A DNA stretch of 64,000 bases from Tiliqua scincoides (taxonomy: Eukaryota > Chordata > Lepidosauria > Squamata > Scincidae): positions 101,998,659 to 102,062,658 of the forward strand of contig NC_089822.1 of the NCBI RefSeq assembly GCF_035046505.1. The letters run 5' to 3'. The position numbers and the translations under genes are program-made. Positions within the stretch are counted from its first letter, which is position 1; each line of letters opens with the position of its first letter. The notes below the pieces were generated by a model. That model was given only the letters and a program-made list of their open reading frames with translations, was not told the DNA's origin and ran no database searches. Shown piece by piece: positions 43,701 to 56,100 of this stretch.

Positions 43701-46700
43701 AGCCATGCCTACTCAGAAATAAGTCCAATGGTAAGCCCATTGGAGGAACTAGATATATTTAAGATATAAAATCCTTTGGGTATTAACACTTCAGGAATTG
43801 TAATATTCTTGTATGCAACCTTATGTTTAAGATTGATCCTGCCTTCCAAAGCATACTAGGTTTGATTTGTACATAATACTTTTCCCACTTTGCTTTGAGG
43901 ATAAAATCCTTTGGGTAGATAAGTCCAATGGGGCTTACTCCTAGGACAGTTTGTATAGGGTTGCTGCCTTATGTCCAGGTTGTCAGATGTTTAGCCAGGA
44001 TTTTATTCTTCTTTTAGGGTCTGTGGCATATCTGGGGGGGGGTCTGCCACTGCCTCCCTCCAGCTGTGCCACTTCAAGGGCTGCCCACACCCACTGCCCC
44101 CCCATCCATAGGTGTTTTGAGGGCCAATCACATGTGTCCTCACCGACCTTCAGAATGCTCTCTAAGGGTGTTAAAACATCACTTATGGGGAAAACAGAAA
44201 TAATGTTTGAATATGGGGGGTGGCACTTCTAGGCTGCCCCGGTGTGGCACAGTTGCCAGGAGCACCACTGTTTAGTCATACCCTAATAGGATATGGCAAG
44301 AGAACTTGTCCACCTCAGAACTTTTGGTCATGAAATACAAGACTACACTGCATGTATTAAAGGTACAGGAGACCTGACCATTTTGACTATGGCTTTAAAA
44401 ATCATTGTCTCCCTTTAAAAAAGGAGAGACAAAAAATCAGCAAGCCCCTGTGTCAGACTTGACACTTGTGAAGGGTGCCAGTTAGCATGGCTGCACAATC
44501 CAATTGCAGATGTATACTGGTCACAGAGAGATGAAAAATGTTTGAGCTAAGGATCCTGCCACTATCCCCCAACCCTAGCAAAAAGATTCTCATGTGAACA
44601 GCATTTGTAAAGCTTCTATCTGCATCTTGATGAAGAAACCTAGACTTTTTGTTTCTGTTGTATCTCCTCCTTACTATAGGCCCTGCCTCTGACTCGATTC
44701 CAAGCTGTTGTGTCGCTAGCTGTTAGCCGGCTACAGGACAAATCTGTAACTGTGGTTAAGAATGCAATTCAGCTACTGGCTGCCTTCCTGTCCAACAACC
44801 CTTTCTCCTGTAAGGTAAGCTCTTTGCTACTCTTTCTGTTTTGTAGCACGGGTTCAGGGAAACTCTAAGGTATATCCAGGCTTTGTGTTTTAGGGGGCAG
44901 GATGAGAAGCTTGTGAAGAGTTACTTATGAGTACTATGTGGCTGTTTGTCCATGTGGTTTGTTGCCTTGAGAATTGTATTCTATGAGCATTTACTCGGGG
45001 AACTGGGATGTAGTTCAGCTTTTGGAAACAAGCTGCTTTCATTATGTCATGCTTCAAAGGCTGAGATGTGAAATTTGAGGCTACAGGGAGAAAAAGATTT
45101 AATTCTGCTGGGGGGGGTGAGAAGAACATGAAAGCGCTTTATTAGTGTTGTCTCTCATCCACAGCTGAGCTGCACAGATTTAACAGAACTGCTTGAGAAG
45201 GAGAAGCAGAAGCTTCAGCATCTGAGGAACAAGTACAATGCTAAAACTGGTAATGTGCTTCCACTTACTGTAGTTCTCAACATACAAAATGGGGATGGGT
45301 AAAAGCAGGTGAAGGCATGGAGAACTGAATAGTTAAAACATCACCAGTGGTGAGAGTGGAGCAAGAGGAAAAGCATAATCATCCTGAAGGCTCTAGCACT
45401 GGCACTAAGGCTCTTTTCCCTTTTCGCCCCCCCCATTCAAAATTGTACTTGCAGCTCCAGAAAAGCTCAAATGGAAGGTGTCTTAATGCAGCACATGTAC
45501 ACACAGCCCTGTCAAGGGCAAGGGAGGGGACTATCGGAGATCGCAGGCTGACCCAGGGCAGGAGTGCCTAGTGGTTAGCATGGTCGCTTCTGTCCTGCTG
45601 CAGTATCTCTCCTCCTTTGACATGCAGCTGAATGGGGAAAAGCCTTGGTAGAATGCCAAGCGGGGGGGGCCATCTGAGCAAAAGCCCACTCCCAGGAAAA
45701 TATTGAATCTCAGCAGTTCCTATCAAAATAACTCTCATAGTAGTGTCTGTGCACTGAGGAAATGTGGCAATCCACTGTATTCTTGATTGAGGGCATAAGA
45801 GCAGGTATTAAGCCTCTGGGTCATTAAAAAGATGTTGACACCCTTTCTAAGGAAGAAGTCTATTCCAGAATTCCAGCTTTGTCTTATACAACAGGGGTCT
45901 CCAGACCCCAGCCCTGGGGCCAGATGCGGCCCACAGCAAGCCTCTTTTCGGCCCGCGGCCAGCCTCTTGTCCCCTGAAAGCCTCTGGCCCACTCAACTGA
46001 GCATGACCAGAACTGTGCTCTGATTGTGTCTGCAGGGTGTTCTGAGGGCCAGAGAGGTTGAATGAATGAGCCCGTTCACTCATCTAAGTTCTCTCTTATT
46101 TGTTTAAATTTTATATTTAAATTCTTTTTCTGGCTCTCCACACCATGCCAGATATTTGATGCGCCCCTCTGGCCAAAATGTTTGGAGACCCCTGTTATAC
46201 AAGAATGCAGTATATAGTTGCTGTACTCAAACCTCTGCTCAGGGCCTAACTGTTGGGTCATTAGTCTGTCTGTTTCTCTGCCTCCCAACACCCCTAGGGA
46301 GAGATTTCACAGGCCAGAAATAAGCAAAGCTCTTTGTGTAGACCCTCTGGACCTGAACACCCTGCTAATTCTTCTATTTTAGCCAGCTATCTTATTTTTA
46401 CTGCCACTCTGCACACCTGCCTGGCCCTTGGTCTCGGTGAAGAAGAGCCAAGTGATATTACAGCATATTGAAAAAGTTCCCTCAGTGCAAGTTCAAGCTC
46501 ACAAGTAGGAGAATGACTCTTAATCATCTTGGTGCTGCTACTGTTTGAGTCACTGGACAGCCTCCCTGCTTACTCAGCCCAAAGAGGCAGTAAGTGGTCT
46601 GTATTAGTCTCCTCCTGCTTTCCTTCTCCTTTATTCCTGGAGGCAATTTCCTCTGTGTTCTGGGCCGCAAGATCACACAAAAGACAGCAGTTCCTCTGAG

Positions 46701-49700
46701 GATGGCCCAGCATAAAGAGTGTACAGATCAGAGGGGGTGGTTCTCTTGAGCACAGATTCCAGCCTGCCTCCCCACTTCTGGGCATCTAGATAACAGGAGA
46801 CAGGTGCAAGCATAGGAGGTTTTTGCTGCCAGTGTTCCTCTTTCTCCTCATGAGAGTACTTGCTAGCTGGTGCTATGGATCCTTCCAGGCCCCTTGCAAT
46901 TCAACCTGCAGATATAGCCCTCTCATCTCACTCCATCCTGAGAGCCATTGAGGAAAGCAGTGTCTCTTTCTGGAAGATGTTAGCCCAAGGCTGCAACTCA
47001 ATTCTTTTTTCCTCTTGCCTGTGGTTGGAATAGCAGATCTGATGAGGCCAATGCTATAGTTGGATTCCTGCCAAGGAGATCGTGGGGAGTTACCTGAAGT
47101 ACTATAAAAGAGGTTTCTGTGTCTGAGAACCAGGAGAGCTACTGCTTTCCTCTGTCATTGGAGGCTATGCTAAGCTAGATGGACCAATGGTCTGAATCAT
47201 AAGGCAGTGATTCTCACACATGTAGCATCGGAGCCCACTTTTTAGAATGAGAATCTCAGGACCTGCCAGAAGTGATGTCATGACTGGAAGTGACACCATC
47301 AGGCAGAAAAACTTTTACAATCCTAGGCTGCAATCCTACCCACACTTACCCAGGGGTAAGTCCCATTTACTGTCTTTGTTAAAACAATATACATAGTAGC
47401 TTGTTCAAAGTACAGGTCTGTAACACTTCCCCAAATGCAATCACATACCATGATAGAATCAAGTCTAATATATTAAAAATAAAATATTGAAATGAAGGAG
47501 GAACCTACCTGAAATTGGCTCGCAACCCACCTAGTGGGTCCCAACCCACAGTTTGAGAAACACTGAATAAAGCTTGGGACAAGCATACTTGACAGACCGC
47601 CTTCTTCCATACAATCCACTCCATTCTCTGAGGTCATCAGAGGGGGTTGTGCTGCTATCGAAAGAATTCAGGAGGATGGAGGTTAGAAACAGGTGCCACC
47701 ACTGAAAAGGCCCTGTGTTATGGAACTCTCCCGTTTGAGCTGAGGACAGCCTCTTTATTAATCTGCCTGCGAGGCTGAAAACAGGTTTATTTAGGAATAC
47801 CTTTGAAGCCCTATAATGGCTGCTTTTAGGAAATTATGTAATGTTTTTTACTACCACGTTTTATTGCTGGCTGCTTTGCTTTTTTATTATCTGCTTTCAT
47901 TGCCCTTTTATAGCTTTTATCTTTATTGTATCTATTATACAGGTACAACCTATTTATCCACAGATTTTTTTTATCTGCGGATTTGTCTCAAGGAGAATCG
48001 GGTGGGGGAAATTCAAAGTCGAACACACCTTTGCCTTGTGCTGGTGCTTTGCTCGTTTCAAGGCAGCCCAAAACACTGCAAAAAGTCTCCGCCTTGCACA
48101 GGCAGGGAAATAGCCCTGGAGCCCTGGAAGAGGTTTTGCTTGCAAAGGAACAGTAACACTCCTGGAGCCCCTGAGGCAGCAACAAGGCTAAAGGGGGGGG
48201 GGCAGAAAACTTCTGTAACCAGAACACGTGCAGCAAGGTGGAACTCTGGAGCAAGGTGGAGCTTGTGCACGCGCATGCGCGCGCGCACACACACGCAGGA
48301 GCAGTAGCAACAGAGGGAATTGCTTTAAAAAGCCCAGGGAGTATTTGTCATTCTCCCCCCCCCCAATCAGACTGAGATGGTGCAGACTCTCTATGCTCCA
48401 GCCAAAGCATGAGATTAGGCTACAATCCGATCCACACTTTCCTGGGAGTAAGCCCCATTGACTAGAATGGAACTTGCTTCTGAGAAGGCAAGCATAGCTC
48501 TCAGGCTACAACCCAATCCACACTTTTTTGGGAGTAAGCCCCATTGACTACAGTGGGGCTTCTGAGTAGAAATGCATAGGACAGGACTCTTAAAAGCTCA
48601 GCAGAAGTGGGACAGCTGGCAAGGGGGGAGAGCTGAGTATGGAACTGAGGAGCAGGAGGCAATTAAGAACAGCTGCCTGAAGTGTCAGGCTGCAGCGTAT
48701 TTGCTTAACTCTATACAATTTAGCACAATGTGTTTTTCTTAATTTCAGCGGGTCATGGAACAGAACTCACGTGCATAAATAGGCTCCACCTGTACCATGT
48801 TTTATGTATTCATTGTTAGCCACCTTGGGTACCCTCCAGGGAGAAAGGTGGATTACACATCCAATAAACAGGGTGCTCCTATCTTGAATTCTGGGCAGTC
48901 CTTTTTTCCTTTTTAGAGGGTGTGGATCTATGTTGGCTCTACCTTTTAATTGGAGGATGGGTTTACCCAGAGCTTTTCAAACCAGGGCATCATGATGCCC
49001 CAGCCTGAGGGCCCTGAACTCTTTCCCCTTAAGGGGCAGGGGGATTGTGTCTTGGGCATTGTGTCGCTAAGGGGGCTGCAGAGACTGGCATTTACTTACT
49101 AGTCTCTACAGCAGCCTCCCAGGCTGTGAGGAGCCCTGCATGACCGTCTGCAGGGCTCCCCAGCCTTCAGAAAGTGAAAGCAGAGCAATTGTGTTCCACT
49201 TTTGGTTTTGTGGAGGTGGGGCACTTTCTGAAGGCTGGGGAGTCGTGCTGGCGGTCATGCAGGGTTCCCTGCAGCCCTGTTAGTGACACAATCCTGGCAT
49301 TGTGTTTCTGCCTTCCCCCCGCCCCTGCTGCCTTCCCTGCTTCCCACACTTACTGCAGTCCTCAAACTCCCTGTGACTTTGAGAACCGCAGGGTTAACTC
49401 TTTACTACTTGCTGTCCTGTCTGGCAGCCAGAATGGAACGTCATAGGAAACCCATGTTCTGTTTTCAAATTTTTAGTCCAGAGCTGGGGCCGGCAACCTG
49501 CGGCTTTAGAGCCGCAAGCTGCTCTTTCAGCCATCTGCTGCAGCTCTAGGTAAAAGTGGCGGCACTTGCTGTTCCCAGAGCACGGCCATTTGGTGGAGGT
49601 GGAGAGCAGCTAAGGAGAAGCGCCTCCGAATGGAAGAGACTGCAGGCGGGGACGGACGGGCGGAGAGCCCAGCTGGAGGATGGCTCGTCACGCCCCGCCC

Positions 49701-52700
49701 CGCCATGGCAGCCCCCCTCCCTCCTGATTGCCACGGAGCCGCAGGACTTGCCCAGCGGAACTCCTCTCTCAGGAGAAGGACAATACCAACCTTTGCGGGT
49801 CTACTCAGAAGGAAGTCCCACTGTGTTCCAAAGGGCTTACTCCCAGGAAAGTGTGCAGGATCGCAGCTTGAGGCGGAGGTTGCAATCCTATCCGAATTTT
49901 TCTGGGAGTAAGTTCCATTGATTACAATGGGACTTACTTCTGGGTAGACAGGCACGGGACTGGACTCTCACAGCCCAATCCTATATGCACTTTCCTGGGA
50001 GTAAGCCCCATTGACTCCAGTGGGACTTACTTCTGTGTAGACAGGCATGGGCCTGGGCGCTCGGTCGCTCACAAAGCCACCAGCACAGGATAGTGACGTT
50101 GTAGCCCCCCTGCAGAAGAGGCTTTCCTGCCTGCCCCTGCATGTAGAGCTGCCCCCTTCACTGGCCAAGGGATGCTGCCCCACCCGGGCCGCAGCCAGAG
50201 GCAACAGGGGAGAGGCAGAGAGCAGCAGGCAGCAGCCTTCACGGGTGAGAAGAGTCTCTCCTCTCCTTCCAGCCCGGTGCCTGTGGGCAGTGCAGCCGCT
50301 CCGTCCTTCTGCCCCCCCCCCACAGGCTGCCTCCAGGCAGGTGGAGGCGATGGACGGAGCACGGCGCTCAGGCCCCTTCAGGCGGGATCCTCGACGGGGC
50401 GTGCAAGGTCTGCCTGCAACAGCTCGCCCACCTCCCCTCCAGGCTGAGTGCTGCGCCCCCTTCAGCTACGCCACTGCGTGTGAGTGCCCTTGGCAGGGGT
50501 GTCTGCGTGCCTGGGTGGCCCAAAGGCTGTGCTTTCTGAGGCAGCACCTGCCATAAACGGGCACCAAGTTGTGGTTGGGACAGTGATCAGCACATGCAGC
50601 CTTCCTGGGTTTCTCCACCAGTATACCCAGTGGTACCACCAGTGGTGCGTGAGGGGTGTCTGGTGGGATTCAAAAATGCAACACATGATAGTTTTTTTTT
50701 ATACATAGCATAAAGGTAAAAAAACAAACAAACTATATCTGCAGTGTTATCTTCATTTTAGATGTCAAAAGGGTTTTGTGGCTCCCGAGGTTTTCTTTTC
50801 CCCAGAAAACGGGTCCAAATGGCTCTTTGAGTGTTTGAGGTTGCTGACCCCTGGTCCAGAGGCTTTCAGGGTTGCCTAATATTTTTTTTAACACTAAGTG
50901 TTTTTGAAGGTAGCATTATTTGAACTGTGTTTTCTGCCTCTGTAGTGATTCATCCTTCAAAGTCTAATTATGAGTTTTATTGCTAGGGAGGTGAAACACT
51001 GTGTCTGACTCTCATCCTTTTTCTTTTTCTTTTGCAGTAGTGGTGATCTCCCCAGAAGAGGAGTGGGAAGCAATGCAGCCAGAGCTTCAGGCAACCTTGA
51101 AGGGTTGGCTTTGCTCACAGCAGGAGGAGGAAGAGATGGATAAGCTTGAGACAAGAGATCCTGTGCAGTTATCTGACAGCATCATCCAGCTGTTGAGAAA
51201 ATCCAATTATAAGTGAGTAAACCTGGGAAGGAACAGTGTGCTTTTTATCACAATAAGGACTTTTGGAGGGATTTGCATATTCCATAAATAACCAAGGTCA
51301 GTTCATCCATAAGGCAAACTGAAGTGGCTGCCTCAAGCAGCAGACGGTTGGGGGGGCATTTCTGCCTATTTTTCTCTACTGCTCTTTCTACTCCCTGGAT
51401 TGGAAAAGAAAGGGGGCAAACAGAGGAAGAGAAAATATGGAGGGAAGGGAGTGCAGAGCCAGCATTGGCAAGTGGGAGAAGCAGAGGCGGGCACATTTGG
51501 TGGGGGAGGGAGAGGGCAGCAATTGACCATTTGCCTCAGGTGTCAGGGCATATTGGCTTGGTCTTGCAAACGGTCTGCAAGCAATTTCTGAGATACCTAT
51601 GGAAGTAAAGCTGGATGAATTTGTGAAAGGTTCCTAGAAAGGTCTGTGCTTATTGCTGTGTTGGCTCTCAATGCAGGGATGCCATCCAACTGGCACATGA
51701 AGGTGTCTGCCGATTCAAAGAGTTGCAGCCATTTGCTGGCAATGGCTCACAAGCAGATGGTACTAAAGAAGATCTTATCCTGGATGTGCTGAGAACACTT
51801 TACACAGGTAATCATATGGTGCCACTCTTAACACTATCCCTTGATTGGTTTTGTTATTCATGGAAGCAGAAGGTCCTTCTCTCTTCTGCAGTCAGTTTAG
51901 CCTGCAGATAAATACTGTTGCACCTAACTGTGTCCTATTTGGGTAGAAAGTACATGGTGAATAGCCACATTTTATCGTTCAAGAGAATGCATGGATCAGG
52001 AGCTGAACCCCCTTTTCTTCCCACACCTTACCCTCTGCGGTTGATCATCCAAACCTCTTTCTCTTTCAACCCAGCTTCAGAAGTGAGTTGGGATGAAAGA
52101 AAAAAGGCTGAACTAATAGAACACAAAGGAATAGGGCAGGGAAGGGGTTCAGCTCAGTTGACTACCATCCCCAATCAACTCCCTTCTGGAAATGCTGGGG
52201 GAAAAGCACTTTTCCTTTGTTTTTAGAATGGGTGACTAGTTAACTAAGGGCGCAATCCTAACCTTGTGTTAGGGGCTTGCACCAGCTCAGGAGGGTTGCA
52301 AACAAGTCCACCTCTATAAACTAGGTCTACGTTTCCTTGGTCTGAGTTAATGATACTAAATATGAGGCAATCAGTTTAAAACTGTCTACATTCACTCCCT
52401 ATTTCTCCTGAGCAGGGTCTCAGGCAGAAGGTGCTACTGAAAAATCTGCAGATGTTTCAAATACTGAGGGTGACAAGCAGGTGCTGGTGGAGATGGAGCA
52501 GCCACCGGAGCTGACAAAGCAGGAGATGCTTGTGCAATATCTACAGGATGCCTATAAATTTTCTGCAAAAATCACAGAGGCCTTAAGCATGGTCTCCAGG
52601 ATGATGTATGAAAGCTCTGTCTCGGGTAAGTGTACTGGCCCTGTTGTTCTCCTGCATATCAGGCTTGTTAGAGTTTTGGCTTCACTCTCTAGTCATGCCC

Positions 52701-53064
52701 AAAATGAGATTTCTGAAGCAGCATGTGGAATGGAGGACTTCGCAACTCTGTGTTCTGGTATTTTTGACTGGGTTCTTCTGGCACACAGCAAATTGCGAAG
52801 TAAAAATCAACTTGTCTGTACTACTTCTAAATGTAAGTGGGGATCTGTGTGACTAAGTGCTTCCACCCACCAAGAAAACTTCCCTACGTGAAGAAAATTG
52901 TTGAACTTTTTCACCAACATGCTAGTTTTATTTATACTTGAAGTTTCTTTATGGAACTTCAAGTCTAAATATCTCCCATGCAATATCTCGCTATCTTAAT
53001 TGGTAAGTTCCAGGAACAGTTTTGCCATGCAGTGTACTGCACCTGGAGAGCTTCAAAGAGGTAG

Positions 53065-53105
<41 letters not shown>

Positions 53106-56100
53106 AACTTCAAAGGGACCTGGGCATTTGTGTGTAGACCCGGTTGCCTGTCCTTCGTGCATGCCACAGATGGTGGTCATTACATGACTAGCAGCCTGTA
53201 CAGCATATAAGGCAGGACTCGCATTTTGGATTTTAAAATGCATGCTCTTCTACAGAGCCCTGTTCTGCCTGTATCCCAAGCACCAGGTTTTTAGAAACAT
53301 GCTAAACACTGTAGGAGGCAGCCATGTTTTAGTCAGTTGATTTCTCCCCCACCCCCGACCATTATTTTAAAGATGAGACTATAATCTGAGGGCAGGAAAG
53401 AAGAGAAGGGTCTTTCAGCCTATGATTGCTGTTGATAAAATCTGTTAAATAAAGATTTGGAGTGGAAATTGACAACTGGAGTTGTCCATTTGTCTTTGGG
53501 TGGCAGTAGGAAGAAATGCAATAAGGCATTCAGCCTAAATGTATGGAAAAATATTGTTGGATTTTTATTTTGTTTTTTTGTTTATTACAGATACAGGGCA
53601 GGGAAATGGGCTAGATGGGGATTGGTCTACACGGGTTACACATTAGGGTATTGGACATGGATTACAATATGCATTTTTATTTAAAAAAATACAACTGGAA
53701 AAAATCAATACAAATATTACCACATTTATCATTATAATATTTACTAATTTATCTAAACAATAAATATTTATATAAGGTTATCTATCCAGTCATAAAAATG
53801 CTCCCAAAATCTTCTTATTTTACCTGGATCTCTGTCTTTTATTCTTCCTGTTAATACATCCATCACATGAACAGTGATCATGCTGCGATCCGTTTTGACA
53901 TGCACGTTGGGGGAAGAATACCAGGCAAATCCCTTGACTTCCGATGGGCGGACTTCCCTCAAATGAGGAGGCTGGTTAGAAGGAGGTTGAAAGGGAGGTT
54001 AAAAAGAGTCCAATCTCTCCAGAGTGCATGGAGGCTGCTTAAAACAGTAATAGAGGCCCAGCAGAGGTGTATACTGCAAAGAAAGAAGGGTTCCACTAAA
54101 TCAAGGAGGGTGCCCGCATGGCTAACCAGCCAAGTTAGAGAGGCTGTGAAGGGCAAGGAAACTTCCTTCCGTAAATGGAAGTCTTGCCCTAATGAGGAGA
54201 ATAAAAAGGAACATAAATTTTGGCAAAAGAAATGTAAGAAGGTGATATGGGAGGCCAAGCGAGACTATGAGGAACGCATGGCCAGCAACATTAAGGAGAA
54301 TAATAAAAGCTTCTTCAAATATGTTAGAAGCAGGAAACCCACCAGAGAAGCGGTTGGCCCTCTGGATGGTGAGGGAGGGAAAGGGGAGATAAAAGGAGAC
54401 TTAGAGATGGCAGAGAAATTAAATGAGTTCTTTGCATCTGTCTTCACGGCAGAAGACCTCGGGCAGATACCGCTGCCCGAACAGCCCCTCCTAACTGAGG
54501 AGTTAAGTCAGATAGAGGTTAAAAGAGAAGATGTTTCAGACCTCATTGATAAATTAAAGATCAATAAGTCACCGGGCCCTGATGGCATCCACCCAAGAGT
54601 TATTAAGGAATTGAAGAATGAAGTTGCAGATCTCTTGACTAAGGTATGCAACTTGTCCCTCAAAACGGCCACGGTGCCAGAAGATTGGAGGATAGCAAAT
54701 GTCACGCCTATGTTTAAAAAGGGAAAGAGGGGGGACCCAGGAAACGATAGGCCGGTCAGCCTAACATCCATACCGGTTAAGATGGTGGAATGCCTCGTCA
54801 AAGATAAGATCTCAAAACACATAGATGAATGGGCCTTGCTGAGGGAGAGTCAGCATGGCTTCTGTAAGGGTAAGTCTTGCCTCACAAACCTTATAGAATT
54901 CTTTGAAAAGGTCAACAGGCATGTGGATGTGGGAGAACCCGTGGACATTATATATCTGTACTTTCAGAAGGCATTCGACACAGTCCCTCACCAAAGGCTA
55001 CTGAAAAAACTCCACAGTCAGGGAATTAGAGGACAGGTCCTCTCATGGATTGAGAACTGGTTGGAGGCCAGGAAGCAGAGAGTGGGTGTCAATGGGCAAT
55101 TTTCACAATGGAGAGAGGTGAAAAGCAGTGTGCCCCAAGGATCTGTCCTGGGACCGGTGCTTTTCAACCTCTTCATTAATGACCTGGAGACGGGTGAGCA
55201 GTGAGGTGGCTAAGTTTGCAGACGACACCAAACTTTTCCGAGTGGTGAAGACCAGAAGTGATTGTGAGGAGCTCCAGAAAGATCTCTCCAGACTGGCAGA
55301 ATGGGCAGCAAAATGGCAGATGCGCTTCAATGTCAGTAAGTGTAAAGTCATGCTCATTGGGGCAAAAAATCAAAACCTTAGATATAGGCTGATGGGTTCT
55401 GAGCTGTCTGTGACAGATCAGGAGAGAGATCTTGGGGTGGTGGTGGACAGGTCGATGAAAATGTCGACCCAATGTGCGGCGGCAGTGAAGAAGGCCAATT
55501 CTATGCTTGGGATCATTAGGAAGGGTATTTAGAACAAAACGGCTAGTATTATAATGCCGTTGTACAAATCGATGGTAAGGCCACACCTGGAGTACTGTGT
55601 CCAGTTCTGGTCGCCGCATCTCAAAAAAGACATAGTGGAAATGGAAAAGGTGCAAAAGAAAGCGACTAAGATGATTACGGGGCTGGGGCACCTTTCTTAT
55701 GAGGAAAGGCTACGGCGTTTGAGCCTCTTCAGCCTAGGAAAGAGACGCCTGAGGGGGGACATAATTGAGACATACAAAATTATGCAGGGGATGGACAGCG
55801 TGGATAGGGAGATGCTCTTTACACTCTCACATAATACCAGAACCAGGGGACATTCACTAAAATTGAGTGTTGGGCGGGTTAGGACAGACAAAAGGAAATA
55901 TTTCTTTACTCAGCGTGTGATCGGTCTGTGGAACTCCTTGCCACAGGATGTGGTGATGGCATCTGGCCTGGATGCCTTTAAAAGGGGATTGGACAAGTTT
56001 CTGGAGGAAAAATCCATTATGGGGTACAAGCCATGATGAGTATGCGCAACCTCCTGATTTTAGAAATGGGTTATGTCAGAATGCCAGATGCAAGGGAGGG

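Larger units (their letters stand above)
45250..51037 (+). other. NCAPD2 intron 11 (5.8 kb)
   Basis: The longest NCAPD2 intron seen here. It holds several hAT-like elements (listed), family B MITEs at 48421-48590, a purine/CG alternating run at 48275-48295, another likely hAT-like relic at 48965-49395, and unassigned sequence at 46300-47200. In human the small Cajal-body RNA SCARNA10 is hosted by NCAPD2. No H/ACA or C/D RNA could be recognised here by eye. Confidence 0.5.

Noticed and set aside
50047-50556. 169-codon plus-strand ORF in NCAPD2 intron 11
   Set aside because: Falls inside the GC-rich hAT-like element and partly over MITE sequence, with low-complexity composition.
45250-51037. 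SCARNA10-type small Cajal-body RNA expected in an NCAPD2 intron
   Set aside because: No convincing H box, ACA box and hairpin pair could be recognised by eye. A covariance-model search of all NCAPD2 introns would be decisive.
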